The translations under genes were made by a program, and so were the position numbers. Shown here in pieces: positions 15,425-24,491 of a DNA stretch of 64,000 nucleotides (positions within the stretch are counted from its first letter, which is position 1; each line of letters opens with the position of its first letter). Below the pieces are notes generated by a model. It was not told the origin of the DNA. It saw nothing but the letters and a program-made list of their open reading frames with translations, and made no database searches. The DNA comes from Paenibacillus antri (GTDB lineage: Bacteria > Bacillota > Bacilli > Paenibacillales > YIM-B00363), in contig NZ_VCIW01000015.1 of assembly GCF_005765165.1 (NCBI RefSeq), positions 62,001-126,000 of the forward strand, written 5' to 3'.

Positions 15425-17155
15425 ATGTCGAAGGGGATCAAGCGCAGCATGCTCTCGCTGCTCGCCATCGTATTGATGATGGGAACAGTGTTGGCGGCAT
15501 GCGGCACAAGCTCCGAGGGCGAAACAACGACACCGCCCGCGAGCGAAGGCAACACGAACACGGAAACACCTGCAGAGGAGCCTGCAGCCGGAGGGAAAGC
15601 GGACAACCAAGCATTCCGTATGAACATCTCCACGGAACCGCCTTCTCTCGACCCGGCGCAAGCGCAAGACCAAACGTCCTTCACGGTCATGGTCGGTTTG
15701 TACGAAGGCCTTACTCGCATGAACGCGGCAGGCGAACCGGAGCCGGCGGTAGCCGAATCCTGGACGACTTCCGAAGACGGCAAAACTTGGACGTTCAAGC
15801 TTCGCCAAGACGCGAAGTGGAGCAACGGCGATCCGGTTACGGCACATGACTTCGAATATTCCTGGAAGCGGACGCTCGACGCGAACCTGAATCCTCCCGC
15901 GCCTTACGCTTACCAGTTGTACTACCTTGTGAACGGCGCGGAGTATAACACGCCGGACAGCGGCGTAACGGCCGATCAAGTCGGCGTCAAAGCCCTTGAC
16001 GACTACACGCTCGAAGTTCAACTCGTGAACCCGACGCCTTACTTCCTTAGCCTTACGTCGTTCTTCACGTACTATCCGGTACACAAAGCGACGGTCGAAG
16101 CGAACCCGGCATGGGCGACGGAAGCCGCTAGCTTCGTAGGCAACGGTCCGTTCACGCTTGCAGAGTGGAAGCACAACGACTCCATCAAGCTCGCGAAGAA
16201 CGACAACTACTTCAATAAAGATCAAATCAACTTCACGGAAGTTTCGATGGCGATGATTTCCGAGCCGCAAACCGAGTTGAACTTGTACAACACGGGCGAG
16301 CTCGACTGGACGGGCGGTCCGAACGGCGAAATCCCGACGGAACAAATCCCGGTTCTCAAGAACGATCCGGAAGCGAACTTGGTCATTCAAGGTATCGCAT
16401 CGACGTACTACATGAACTTCAACAACACGAAGAAGCCTTTCGACAACGCGAAAGTTCGTCGCGCGCTTGCGATGGCGGTGAACCGTCAGCTCATGATCGA
16501 CAAGATCACGCTCGGCAACCAGCAGCCTGCATACGGCTTCGTATCGACGGGTATCAAAGGTTTGGAGAAGACGTTCCGCGAAGAAGTCATCGACACGAAC
16601 TACTTCACGGAAGATTTGGAAGCGGCGAAGAAGCTGTGGGCGGAAGGCATCGCGGAAGCGGGCTGGGATCCGGCGACGGGCTTCACGATCACGCATAACA
16701 CGGGCGAAGGCCACAAGAAGATCGCTACGGCGCTCGCCGACATGTGGAAGACGGCATTCGGCGTAACCGTCAAGATCGAAGAGCAAGAGTGGGCCGTATT
16801 CCTCCAAAACCGCACGGCGCTCAACTATGACGTCGCTCGCGCAGGTTGGGGAGCGGACTACAACGATCCGATGACGTTCATCGACATGTTCACGTCCACT
16901 TCGGGCAACAACGACCTCGGCTTCAACAACGCCGAGTACGATCAGCTCGTGAAAGACGCCTACGCGACGCAAGACAATGCGAAGCGCATGGAGCTCATGG
17001 CGAAAGCCGAGCAAATCTTGATCGGCGACAATACGGCGCTTCTCCCGCTGTACTACTACACGCGGATTTGGATGAACAAACCGTACGTGAAAGACGTTGT
17101 AATCGACTACTCCGGCAACATGGACTACACTCGCGGGTACATCGAGAAACAATAA
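15425..17155 (+). CDS. oppA: Oligopeptide ABC transporter substrate-binding lipoprotein
   Basis: The 576-residue lipoprotein has a signal ending in VLAAC (lipidated Cys near residue 24), a Thr/Glu/Pro linker, then a family 5 solute-binding fold: AFRMNISTEPPSLDPAQAQD, ESWTTSEDGKTWTFKLRQDAKWSNGDPVTAHDFEYSWKR (in pieces), and the late ARAGWGADYNDPMTFIDMF segment of OppA. It captures peptides on the outer membrane face. GAGGAGGAAAAG precedes ATG 15425. Codon choice is more A/T-tolerant and uniform than in the neighbours, as in highly expressed genes. A terminator behind it would give more binding protein than permease. Confidence 0.95.
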   Translation: MSKGIKRSMLSLLAIVLMMGTVLAACGTSSEGETTTPPASEGNTNTETPAEEPAAGGKADNQAFRMNISTEPPSLDPAQAQDQTSFTVMVGLYEGLTRMNAAGEPEPAVAESWTTSEDGKTWTFKLRQDAKWSNGDPVTAHDFEYSWKRTLDANLNPPAPYAYQLYYLVNGAEYNTPDSGVTADQVGVKALDDYTLEVQLVNPTPYFLSLTSFFTYYPVHKATVEANPAWATEAASFVGNGPFTLAEWKHNDSIKLAKNDNYFNKDQINFTEVSMAMISEPQTELNLYNTGELDWTGGPNGEIPTEQIPVLKNDPEANLVIQGIASTYYMNFNNTKKPFDNAKVRRALAMAVNRQLMIDKITLGNQQPAYGFVSTGIKGLEKTFREEVIDTNYFTEDLEAAKKLWAEGIAEAGWDPATGFTITHNTGEGHKKIATALADMWKTAFGVTVKIEEQEWAVFLQNRTALNYDVARAGWGADYNDPMTFIDMFTSTSGNNDLGFNNAEYDQLVKDAYATQDNAKRMELMAKAEQILIGDNTALLPLYYYTRIWMNKPYVKDVVIDYSGNMDYTRGYIEKQ

Positions 17156-17185
17156 GGTACAACTAGAGTTTTGCGCTGAAGGAGA

Positions 17186-17224
17186 TCGGGGTATATATAG
17201 CGTCCCTATATATGCCCCTTTTTC
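17186..17224 (+). terminator. Terminator/attenuator between oppA and oppB
   Basis: GGGG-TATATATAG at 17188-17200 pairs with CTATATAT-GCCCC at 17206-17218, followed by TTTTT. Partial read-through would set the ratio of binding protein to permease. Confidence 0.8.
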
Positions 17225-17352
17225 TGTGCTATGAAAGAAAACACACCTGATTCTGATCATTCCGGTAATTATGGCAACATTTTAAAATAGCTTGATGCGT
17301 TGCCGCCGTTTACAATAATGAGAGAAATATAGACGGGAAGAGGTGTTCCGGG

Positions 17353-18282
17353 TTGGCTCGTTTTGTCATTCAAAAGCTCGTTTCAACGGTGGCTTCGCTG
17401 CTTGTATTGGCCACGGCGACGTTCGTTCTCATGAAATTAATCCCGGGGAATCCGTTTTTAAACGAGAAGACGCCCAGAGCGATTCAAGAGAGAATCATGT
17501 CTTTTTATGGCTTGGATCGCCCGATTTGGGAGCAGTATTTTAAGTATATGGGCAAGCTGCTCTCGGGCGACTTGGGCATTTCGATGAAATATCAGTACCG
17601 CTCCGTCGCGACGATGATCAACGAATCGTTCTACTTGTCCGCGCAGCTCGGCATCGTGTCGATCATCGCGTCGGTCATTTTCGGCGTCGGCATGGGCGTC
17701 GTCGCCGCGTTGTACCATCGGAAATTGCTGGACAACCTGACGATCGTCATCGCCGTTCTCGGCGTGTCCATTCCGAGCTTCGTTCTAGCGCCGGTTCTTC
17801 AATACTACTTCTCCGCGGAGCTTCGTTGGTTCCCGGTCACCGGTCTCAATAGCCCGTTCTCGTACGTGCTGCCGACGATCGCCTTGAGCGCATTGTCCGT
17901 CGCGTTCATCGCGAGACTGACGCGTTCGACGATGGTCGAAGTATTGAATTCCGATTACATTCGAACCGCGAGATCGAAGGGGTTGTCGGGCTTCGTCGTG
18001 ACGACGCGCCATGCGCTTCGGAACGCGCTGCTCCCGGTCGTTACGTATCTCGGTCCGCTCACCGCGAACGTCATCACGGGTTCGATCGTCATCGAGCAAG
18101 TGTTCGGCATCGCCGGCATCGGCCAGCATTTCGTTACCAGCATCAACAATCGCGATTATACGCTCATTATGGGCCTTACTATTTTCTACGGCATTATTTT
18201 GATGGTTTGCAGATTCTTAACGGATATCGCTTATGCGTTGGTCGACCCTCGCATTAAGTTGACCGGCGGAAAGGGAGGTTGA
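17353..18282 (+). CDS. oppB: Oligopeptide ABC transporter permease, OppB type
   Basis: The 309-residue protein has six membrane helices and the OppB layout: a first helix, an extracytoplasmic region with FYGLDRPIWEQYFKYMGKLLSGDLG (about 52-76), and the EAA loop near 195-225 (DYIRTARSKGLSGFVVTTRHALRNALLPVV). The start is TTG at 17353 behind AAGAGGTG. It forms the channel with OppC. A weak promoter (TTGATG at 17292 with AATAAT at 17314) may boost it after the terminator. Confidence 0.93.
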   Translation: MARFVIQKLVSTVASLLVLATATFVLMKLIPGNPFLNEKTPRAIQERIMSFYGLDRPIWEQYFKYMGKLLSGDLGISMKYQYRSVATMINESFYLSAQLGIVSIIASVIFGVGMGVVAALYHRKLLDNLTIVIAVLGVSIPSFVLAPVLQYYFSAELRWFPVTGLNSPFSYVLPTIALSALSVAFIARLTRSTMVEVLNSDYIRTARSKGLSGFVVTTRHALRNALLPVVTYLGPLTANVITGSIVIEQVFGIAGIGQHFVTSINNRDYTLIMGLTIFYGIILMVCRFLTDIAYALVDPRIKLTGGKGG

Positions 18283-18287
18283 CCGAC

Positions 18288-19232
18288 GTGACGCAATTGA
18301 AACCTTCGGATTTGCGTCCGGAGCTGTTCCGGAAAATTTCGAAAAACGAAGTGAGCGCGGAGAAGATCGAGCGCGAGAGCTTGTCCGCATGGGCGGATAT
18401 CTGGTATCGATTCCGGAAAAACACGGTCGCGATGATCGGTTTGTACATTATAGGCGTGATGTCGCTGTTCGCCATATTCGGACCGATGATCGTGCCGTGG
18501 GACGCGACGGTCAACGAATTGCTCGCGACGAACGAGCCGCCGAATCTCTCGAGCTGGAACGCGCACTGGTTCGGCACCGACGATTTCGGCCGGGATATGT
18601 TCGCCCGCACATGGGAAGGCGCGAAAGTATCGCTCTTGGTCGGTCTTTGCGTCGCGGCGGTCGACTTGCTTGTCGGCGTCGTCTACGGCAGCATCATGGG
18701 TTATGTGGGCGGCCGCGTCGACGAGGTCATGAACAAGACGGCGGAAGTGCTGTACTCCATTCCGAACCTTCTCGTCTCGATTCTGCTCGTCGTCGTCTTC
18801 GAACCGAGTCTGCTGGTCATTATTCTCGCGCTTTCGATCACCGGCTGGATCAACATGGCCTGGATCGTGCGCGGTCAAATCATTCAATTGAAAAACCAAG
18901 AATACGTTCTGGCGTCCCGTTCGCTCGGCGCCGGCATGTGGCGCATCATGTTCCGCCACCTCGTGCCGAACGCCATGGGTCCCATTATCGTTACCTTGAC
19001 GTTGACGATTCCGTCCGCCATCTTCGCCGAAGCGTTCCTCAGCTACCTCGGTCTCGGGGTGCAGGTGCCGAACGCGTCGTGGGGTACGATGATCGACAAC
19101 TCGCTCGCCGTCATTCAAATTTATCCGTGGCGCTTCCTCTTCCCGGCGTTCTGTCTCTCGCTGACGATGCTCGCCTTCAACGTCATGGGCGACGGGCTGC
19201 GCGACGCGTTCGATCCGAAAATGAAGAAGTAG
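18288..19232 (+). CDS. oppC: Oligopeptide ABC transporter permease, OppC type
   Basis: The 314-residue protein has the OppC cytoplasmic N-terminus (about 1-45), first helix, the periplasmic HWFGTDDFGRDMFARTWEGAKVSLLVG segment (about 85-111), and EAA loop (NQEYVLASRSLGAGMWRIMFRHLVPNAMGPI). GTG 18288 is chosen because GGGAGG at 18273-18278 is 9 bases ahead; an in-frame TTG at 18279 overlaps that site. It follows oppB by 5 bases. Confidence 0.94.
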   Translation: MTQLKPSDLRPELFRKISKNEVSAEKIERESLSAWADIWYRFRKNTVAMIGLYIIGVMSLFAIFGPMIVPWDATVNELLATNEPPNLSSWNAHWFGTDDFGRDMFARTWEGAKVSLLVGLCVAAVDLLVGVVYGSIMGYVGGRVDEVMNKTAEVLYSIPNLLVSILLVVVFEPSLLVIILALSITGWINMAWIVRGQIIQLKNQEYVLASRSLGAGMWRIMFRHLVPNAMGPIIVTLTLTIPSAIFAEAFLSYLGLGVQVPNASWGTMIDNSLAVIQIYPWRFLFPAFCLSLTMLAFNVMGDGLRDAFDPKMKK

Positions 19233-19244
19233 GAGGTGCCGACC

Positions 19245-20264
19245 ATGGCCGAAACGATTTTGGAAGTCAAAGATTTACGCGTGTCCTTCAACGTCCGCGG
19301 CGGCGAGGTGCAAGCCGTGCGCGGCGTCGACTTCGAAGTCAAGAAGGGCGAAGCGGTCGCGATCGTCGGCGAGTCCGGCTGCGGCAAGAGCGTTACCGCG
19401 CAGACGATCATGAGATTGATTCCTACTCCGCCAAGCGTCATCAAGAGCGGTTCTATTAAATTTAAAGGCGAAGACCTGATCAAGAAGTCGGAAAAGGAAA
19501 TGGAAGCCATACGGGGCAAGGATATCGGCATGATCTTCCAAGATCCGATGACGTCGCTCAATCCGACGCTTACGATCGGCCGCCAAATTACGGAAGGCCT
19601 CATCAAGCATCAGAAGATGTCGAAGCAAGCGGCGAAGGATCGCGCGATCGATATTTTGAAGCTCGTCGGCATTCCGAACCCGGAAGCGCGCTTCGCGCAA
19701 TATCCGCACGAGTTTTCCGGCGGCATGCGGCAGCGGGCGATGATCGCCATCGCGCTCGCCTGCAACCCGTCGCTGCTCATCGCGGACGAACCGACGACGG
19801 CGCTCGACGTGACGATTCAAGCGCAAATCTTGACGCTGATGAAGGATCTTCAATCGACGCTCGGCACCTCGATCATCTTGATCACGCACGACCTCGGCGT
19901 CGTCGCCGATATGTGCGACCGCGTCATCGTCATGTACGCGGGCAAGGTCGTCGAGACCGGGACGAAATGGGAAGTGTTTAAAAACCCGAAGCACCCGTAC
20001 ACGAAGGGTTTGCTTCGTTCGGTGCCGCGCCTCGACCAGAAGAAGGACGAGGAGCTTATCCCGATTATCGGTACGCCGCCGGATCTCATCAAGCCGCCGG
20101 CGGGCTGCGCATTCTGCGCGCGCTGCGACGAGGCGATGGCGATCTGCCAGACGCAGGACGTCGACATGACGGAGGTCAGTCCGGGCCATAAAGCGGCTTG
20201 CTGGCAGCTCCACCCGATGGCGCAAAGCGCGCAGGTGGCGGCAGGGAAGGAGGACGCACGATGA
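19245..20264 (+). CDS. oppD: Oligopeptide ABC transporter ATP-binding protein, OppD type
   Basis: The 339-residue ATPase has Walker A GESGCGKS (about 40-47), the Q-loop [15 protein letters not shown], signature [12 protein letters not shown] (about 157-168), Walker B LLIADEPT and the H-loop [24 protein letters not shown]. The C-terminal Cys-bearing oligopeptide domain ([19 protein letters not shown]; four Cys) is intact, as in iron-sulfur-bearing Opp/Dpp ATPases. AGGAGGTG precedes ATG 19245. It overlaps oppF by 4 bases. Confidence 0.95.
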   Translation: MAETILEVKDLRVSFNVRGGEVQAVRGVDFEVKKGEAVAIVGESGCGKSVTAQTIMRLIPTPPSVIKSGSIKFKGEDLIKKSEKEMEAIRGKDIGMIFQDPMTSLNPTLTIGRQITEGLIKHQKMSKQAAKDRAIDILKLVGIPNPEARFAQYPHEFSGGMRQRAMIAIALACNPSLLIADEPTTALDVTIQAQILTLMKDLQSTLGTSIILITHDLGVVADMCDRVIVMYAGKVVETGTKWEVFKNPKHPYTKGLLRSVPRLDQKKDEELIPIIGTPPDLIKPPAGCAFCARCDEAMAICQTQDVDMTEVSPGHKAACWQLHPMAQSAQVAAGKEDAR

Positions 20265-21217
20265 GCGCGAATTTGCTCGAAGTTAACAATCTAACGAAGT
20301 TTTTCAACGTCGGCGGGGGCAACACCCTCAAAGCCGTGAACGATATCAGCTTCGCATTGAGGAAAGGCGAGACGCTCGGCCTCGTCGGCGAATCCGGCTG
20401 CGGCAAGTCGACGGCGGGCCGCACGATTCTTCGCTTGTACGAACCGACGAACGGCGAAGTGAAGTTCGAAGGCACGAACATCTACTCGCTGCGCGGCTCG
20501 AAAATGAAGGCGCTGCGCCGCAACATGCAGATGATCTTCCAAGATCCGTACGCGTCGCTCAACCCGCGGATGACCGTCACGGACATTATCGGGGAAGCGC
20601 TAGACGTGCATAAGTTGGTCGGCAGCCGCGCCGAGCGCAAGAAGCGCGTCGAGGAGCTGCTCGATCTCGTCGGCCTGAACCCGGATCACGCGACGCGGTA
20701 CCCGCATGAATTCTCGGGCGGTCAGCGTCAACGGATCGGCATCGCCCGCGCGCTCGCGGTCGATCCGAAGTTCATCGTATGCGACGAGCCGATTTCGGCG
20801 CTCGACGTATCGATTCAGGCGCAGGTCGTCAACCTGCTCATGAAACTGCAGAAGCAATTCGGCCTGACGTACTTGTTCATCGCGCACGACCTTGCGATGG
20901 TAAAGCACATCAGCGACCGCGTCGCGGTTATGTATCTCGGCAAGATGGTCGAGCTGACGACGTCCGAAGAGCTGTATGCGAATCCGATGCATCCGTATAC
21001 GAAGGCGCTCTTATCCGCGATTCCGATTCCGGATCCGGAGATCGAAGCGTCTCGCGAGCGGATCGTGCTGAAGGGCGACATCCCGTCCCCGATCAACCCG
21101 CCGAGCGGCTGCCACTTCCGGACGCGCTGCCCTGCGGCGACGGAGAAGTGCGCGAAGGAAGCTCCGGCGTTCGTCGAGACGAAGCCGGGCCACTGGACGG
21201 CTTGCCATTACGTTTAA
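20261..21217 (+). CDS. oppF: Oligopeptide ABC transporter ATP-binding protein, OppF type
   Basis: The 318-residue ATPase has Walker [31 protein letters not shown], signature [15 protein letters not shown], Walker [13 protein letters not shown] and a C-terminal Cys-bearing part ([21 protein letters not shown]). It starts in the oppD stop (ATGA), so the two ATPases are made together. OppD and OppF form the heterodimer powering peptide uptake; Opp import also feeds sporulation and competence peptide signalling in Bacillus. Confidence 0.95.
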   Translation: MSANLLEVNNLTKFFNVGGGNTLKAVNDISFALRKGETLGLVGESGCGKSTAGRTILRLYEPTNGEVKFEGTNIYSLRGSKMKALRRNMQMIFQDPYASLNPRMTVTDIIGEALDVHKLVGSRAERKKRVEELLDLVGLNPDHATRYPHEFSGGQRQRIGIARALAVDPKFIVCDEPISALDVSIQAQVVNLLMKLQKQFGLTYLFIAHDLAMVKHISDRVAVMYLGKMVELTTSEELYANPMHPYTKALLSAIPIPDPEIEASRERIVLKGDIPSPINPPSGCHFRTRCPAATEKCAKEAPAFVETKPGHWTACHYV

Positions 21218-21230
21218 TCGTCTTGTTCGC

Positions 21231-21278
21231 GAAGAGCCGCGGCCGAAGGACTTTCCTTCGCGCCGGGCTCTTTTTTTC
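21231..21278 (+). terminator. Rho-independent terminator of the opp operon
   Basis: A long stem from AAGAGCC at 21232 to GGCTCTT near 21272, containing the inner hairpin GAAGGA-ctt-TCCTTC, is followed by seven T residues. Confidence 0.85.
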
Positions 21279-21291
21279 ATGCGCTCGCGTT

Positions 21292-21320
21292 TTGACGGGA
21301 ACGATTCGCGGGGGTACAAT
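21292..21320 (+). promoter_or_regulatory. Sigma-A promoter of bshC-ahcY
   Basis: TTGACG at 21292-21297 and TACAAT at 21315-21320 are exactly 17 bases apart, about 40 bases before the bshC start. Confidence 0.75.
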
Positions 21321-21366
21321 GATAGCATTGACCGGACAGGCAACGATGGTGAAAAGAGGGAATCCG

Positions 21367-23028
21367 ATGCGGTTTGAAACGTATGAACATATGAAGGCGC
21401 ACCCGATCGCGGCGGATTACGGCAAGGGCCTTGCCGCCGCGCTTTCGCGGTTCGATGCGTCGAGTCCGTACCTGGCGCCGGAGCGCGCCTGGATCGACCG
21501 AGCGGCGCGCGTCGACGCCGCGAGAGGGGCCGCGCCCGCCGCGGACCGCGGCAACGTCGCGGACGCGGTGCTGCGCTACAACCGGGCGCACAATGACGTG
21601 CCGGCGGCGATCGCCGCCGCCGAAGCGCTGCGCGACCCGACGGCGCTCGTCGTCGCGGGCGGGCAGCAAGCGGGCTTGTTTACCGGCCCGATGCTAGTCG
21701 TCTATAAGGCGATGACGATTTTGCGGACGGCGCGGCATGCGTCCCGCGTCCTCGGCCGACCGGTCGTGCCCGTGTTTTGGATCGCGGGCGAAGATCACGA
21801 TTGGGACGAGGCGAACCATACATACGTCGTGACGCCGCAGCTGGAGACGCGGAAGATCGCCGTCCCGCACCCGGGGACCGACGGGCGCACGGCGGTCAGT
21901 CGTACGCCGGTTTCCCCGGAAGCGTGGCAAGCCGCGATCGATGCGCTCGGCGAAGGGCTGATGGACACGGAGTTCAAGCCTGGCGTGCTGGAGTCGCTGC
22001 GCGGCATCGCGGCGTCGTCGGCGACGTTGTCCGACGCGTTCGCGAAGACGATGTCGCTGCTGTTCGGACGTCACGGCCTCGTCCTGATCGACGCCGACGA
22101 TCCCGGACTGCGCGCCGCGGAAGGACCGATGTTCGAGGCGCTGCTCGGCAAGCGGGACGAGCTGTCGGCGGCGCTGAAGGCGGGCGAACGCGAGGTGACC
22201 TCGCTCGGGTACCCGCTGCAAGCCGAATCCGCCGAGGACGGCGTCAATCTGTTCCTGTTCGACGGCGGAGAGCGCAAGCTGTTGTTCCGAGACGGGGCTG
22301 ACGCGGTCGACCGCAAGGGGACGTTCCGCGTTCCGTTCGAGGAGCTGCTTCGACGGGCGGGCGCCGAGCCGACCGCGTTCAGCAACAATGCGTTGACGCG
22401 GCCGCTGATGCAAGAGTTCTTGTTTCCGACGGTCGCGACGGTGCTCGGGGCGAGCGAGATCGCCTACTGGAGCACGCTGAAGGAGGCGTTCGCGCTCTTC
22501 GGCTTCTCGACGCCGATTATCGTGCCTCGCCAGCAGTACACACTGCTCGAAGGCACCGTGCAGAAGCAGATGGACAAGTTCGGCGTGTCGTTCGACGACG
22601 CGTGGCAGCGGCTTCCGGAGCTTCGCGACGCGTGGCTTCGGGCGCAGGACGCTTTGGGGCTGTCGGCGCGGTTCGCGCACGCCAAGGAGTCGTTCGCCGA
22701 CGTATACCGTCCGCTCGTGGACGCCGCGGCTTCGATCAACCCGGGGCTGCGCAAGCTCGGCGAGACGAATATGGGCAAGATTCTCGAGCAGATCGATTTC
22801 TTGGAGACGAAGGCGACGGACGCGCTGAAGCAGCAGCATGAATCGGGGCTGCGGCACTGGGAGCGCATCCGCACGACGACGGCGCCCGCGGGCAAGCCCC
22901 AGGAGCGGGTCGTGAACGTGTTCCAATACGTGCATCGTTACGGCTTCCCATGGCTGGACGACTTGATCGAGCGGGCGGAGCTCGATTTCGGAGCGGGGTA
23001 CAAGCCTCACGAAGTGATTTACTTATAA
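21367..23028 (+). CDS. bshC: Bacillithiol synthase BshC (cysteine-adding enzyme)
   Basis: The 553-residue protein is close to the usual BshC length (about 540). BshC adds cysteine to glucosaminyl-malate, the last step of bacillithiol synthesis. Family segments: YNRAHND (about 69-75), VAGGQQAGLFTGPMLVVYKAMT (about 97-118), a nucleotidyl-transferase-like RPVVPVFWIAGEDHDWDEANH (about 130-150), TAFSNNALTRPLMQEFLFPTVATVLG, and a C-terminal coiled coil. AGAGGG at 21355-21360 supports ATG 21367; the frame is open much further upstream only as an antisense shadow of oppF. Confidence 0.93.
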   Translation: MRFETYEHMKAHPIAADYGKGLAAALSRFDASSPYLAPERAWIDRAARVDAARGAAPAADRGNVADAVLRYNRAHNDVPAAIAAAEALRDPTALVVAGGQQAGLFTGPMLVVYKAMTILRTARHASRVLGRPVVPVFWIAGEDHDWDEANHTYVVTPQLETRKIAVPHPGTDGRTAVSRTPVSPEAWQAAIDALGEGLMDTEFKPGVLESLRGIAASSATLSDAFAKTMSLLFGRHGLVLIDADDPGLRAAEGPMFEALLGKRDELSAALKAGEREVTSLGYPLQAESAEDGVNLFLFDGGERKLLFRDGADAVDRKGTFRVPFEELLRRAGAEPTAFSNNALTRPLMQEFLFPTVATVLGASEIAYWSTLKEAFALFGFSTPIIVPRQQYTLLEGTVQKQMDKFGVSFDDAWQRLPELRDAWLRAQDALGLSARFAHAKESFADVYRPLVDAAASINPGLRKLGETNMGKILEQIDFLETKATDALKQQHESGLRHWERIRTTTAPAGKPQERVVNVFQYVHRYGFPWLDDLIERAELDFGAGYKPHEVIYL

Positions 23029-23047
23029 TGAAGGAGATGGCGTTTCG

Positions 23048-24310
23048 ATGACTATGCTAACGAAGAGCATTATCGCGAACCCGGCATTGGCCGCGGAAGG
23101 AAAGCTGAAGATCGATTGGGTGGAGGCGCATATGCCGGTGCTGAACCGGATTCGCGCGACGTTCGAGAAGGAACAGCCGTTCAAGGGACTTCGCGTCGCG
23201 ATCTCCCTCCATCTCGAGGCGAAGACGGCATACTTGGCGAAGGTCGTGCAGGCCGGCGGCGCCGAAGTCGTCATCACCGGCAGCAATCCGCTCTCGACGC
23301 AGGACGACGTCTGCGCGGCGCTCGTGCAGGACGGCATCACCGTCTTCGCGAAATACAATCCGGAACCGAAGGAATACAAGGATCTGATGATCAAGACGCT
23401 GGAAACCCGGCCGGATCTGATCATCGACGACGGCGGCGACCTCGTGACGATCTTGCACGCCGAACGCCAAGATTTGCTTTCGCAAGTGCGCGGCGGCGCG
23501 GAGGAGACGACGACGGGCATTCTGCGTCTGAAGTCGTTGGAGCGCGACGGCAAGCTTCAATTCCCGATGGTCGCGGTGAACGACGCGTATTGCAAGCACT
23601 TGTTCGATAACCGTTACGGTACGGGGCAGTCGGTATTCGACGGCATCAATCGGACGACGAATCTCGTCGTCGCCGGCAAGACGGTCGTCGTCAATGGCTA
23701 CGGCTGGTGCGGCAAGGGCGTCGCGATGCGGGCGAAGGGACTCGGCGCGAACGTCGTCGTGACGGAGATCGACGCGATTAAGGCGGTAGAAGCGTACATG
23801 GACGGCTTCGCGGTCATGCCGATGGCGGAAGCGGCGAAGGTCGGCGATTACTTCGTGACGGTAACGGGCAACAAGGACGTCATTCGCGGCGTACATATCG
23901 AGAATATGAAGGACGGCGCCATTCTGTCCAATGCCGGCCACTTCGACGTCGAAGTGAACATTCCGGAGCTTGAGGCATTGTCGGTGTCGCGCCGCACCGT
24001 GCGCAAGAACATCGAGGAGTTCCGGCTGAAGGACGGGCGTAAAATTTACCTGCTCGCCGAAGGACGCCTCGTCAACTTGGCGGCGGGCGACGGCCACCCG
24101 GCGGAAATCATGGACATGACGTTCGCGCTGCAGGCGATGGCGCTGAAGTACGTGAACGAAAACTACGAGAAGATCGGCAAGCAAGTCGTGAACGTGCCGT
24201 ACGAGACGGACGAGCAAGTCGCGCGGTATAAGCTCGAAGCGCTCGGCACGAGCATCGATACGTTGACGGACGAGCAGAAGGCGTACTTGGACAGCTGGGC
24301 GGAGCATTAA
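23048..24310 (+). CDS. ahcY: Adenosylhomocysteinase (S-adenosylhomocysteine hydrolase)
   Basis: The 420-residue enzyme splits S-adenosylhomocysteine into adenosine and homocysteine with bound NAD. Visible motifs: substrate-side SLHLEAKTAYLAKVVQAGGAEV (about 54-75), DDGGDLV (about 132-138), EETTTGILRL, the NAD site VVVNGYGWCGKGVAMRAKGLG (about 212-232), and GHFDVEV. AAGGAGATGG at 23031-23040 precedes ATG 23048. It follows bshC by 20 bases with no terminator. It is a short-form SahH lacking the insertion seen in some bacterial enzymes. Many Firmicutes use Pfs/LuxS instead, so its presence hints at a one-step SAH route here. Confidence 0.93.
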   Translation: MTMLTKSIIANPALAAEGKLKIDWVEAHMPVLNRIRATFEKEQPFKGLRVAISLHLEAKTAYLAKVVQAGGAEVVITGSNPLSTQDDVCAALVQDGITVFAKYNPEPKEYKDLMIKTLETRPDLIIDDGGDLVTILHAERQDLLSQVRGGAEETTTGILRLKSLERDGKLQFPMVAVNDAYCKHLFDNRYGTGQSVFDGINRTTNLVVAGKTVVVNGYGWCGKGVAMRAKGLGANVVVTEIDAIKAVEAYMDGFAVMPMAEAAKVGDYFVTVTGNKDVIRGVHIENMKDGAILSNAGHFDVEVNIPELEALSVSRRTVRKNIEEFRLKDGRKIYLLAEGRLVNLAAGDGHPAEIMDMTFALQAMALKYVNENYEKIGKQVVNVPYETDEQVARYKLEALGTSIDTLTDEQKAYLDSWAEH

Positions 24311-24333
24311 TCGGGACGGCGAGCCGACGCGAT

Positions 24334-24396
24334 GGAGGGGTTGTTTCCCTAAGTAGAAAGTTTACTTAGGGGAACGGCCCCTTCTTTCTTTTTCGA
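24334..24396 (+). terminator. Rho-independent terminator of bshC-ahcY
   Basis: AGGGG…GTTTCCCTAAGTA pairs with TACTTAGGGGAAC…CCCCT around a 7-base loop, followed by a T-rich tail. Confidence 0.8.
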
Positions 24397-24419
24397 AAAC
24401 ATTCAGGGCCGTTCGTTTA

Positions 24420-24448
24420 TTGACATCTTATGAATAAAATAATATTAT
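24420..24448 (+). promoter_or_regulatory. Near-consensus sigma-A promoter of the tetR-ABC operon
   Basis: A perfect TTGACA at 24420-24425 and TATTAT at 24443-24448 with 17 bases between. The spacer and -10 lie within the first of two palindromes at 24430-24477, the usual place for repression. Confidence 0.85.
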
Positions 24449-24477
24449 ATTCATGAATAAAAATAAAATATATTCAT
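24430..24477. promoter_or_regulatory. Tandem TetR-type operators
   Basis: Two 25-bp sites of the form ATGAATA-N11-TATTCAT occupy 24430-24454 and 24453-24477, repeating every 23 bp and sharing two bases. The first covers the promoter spacer and -10, the second the start of transcription. Both arms are perfect in both copies. Binding by the adjacent TetR protein is inferred from position. Confidence 0.75.
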
Positions 24478-24491
24478 TGGTGGCGAGCGGA

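Noticed and set aside
20779-21366. N-terminal extension of bshC over the oppF end
   Set aside because: The extension overlaps oppF, its terminator and the bshC promoter; ATG 21367 has a ribosome site and the family N-terminus.
24453-24491. ATG 24453 as start of tetR
   Set aside because: It lies inside the operator, has no ribosome site, and adds 13 residues ahead of the family N-terminus that begins at GTG 24492.
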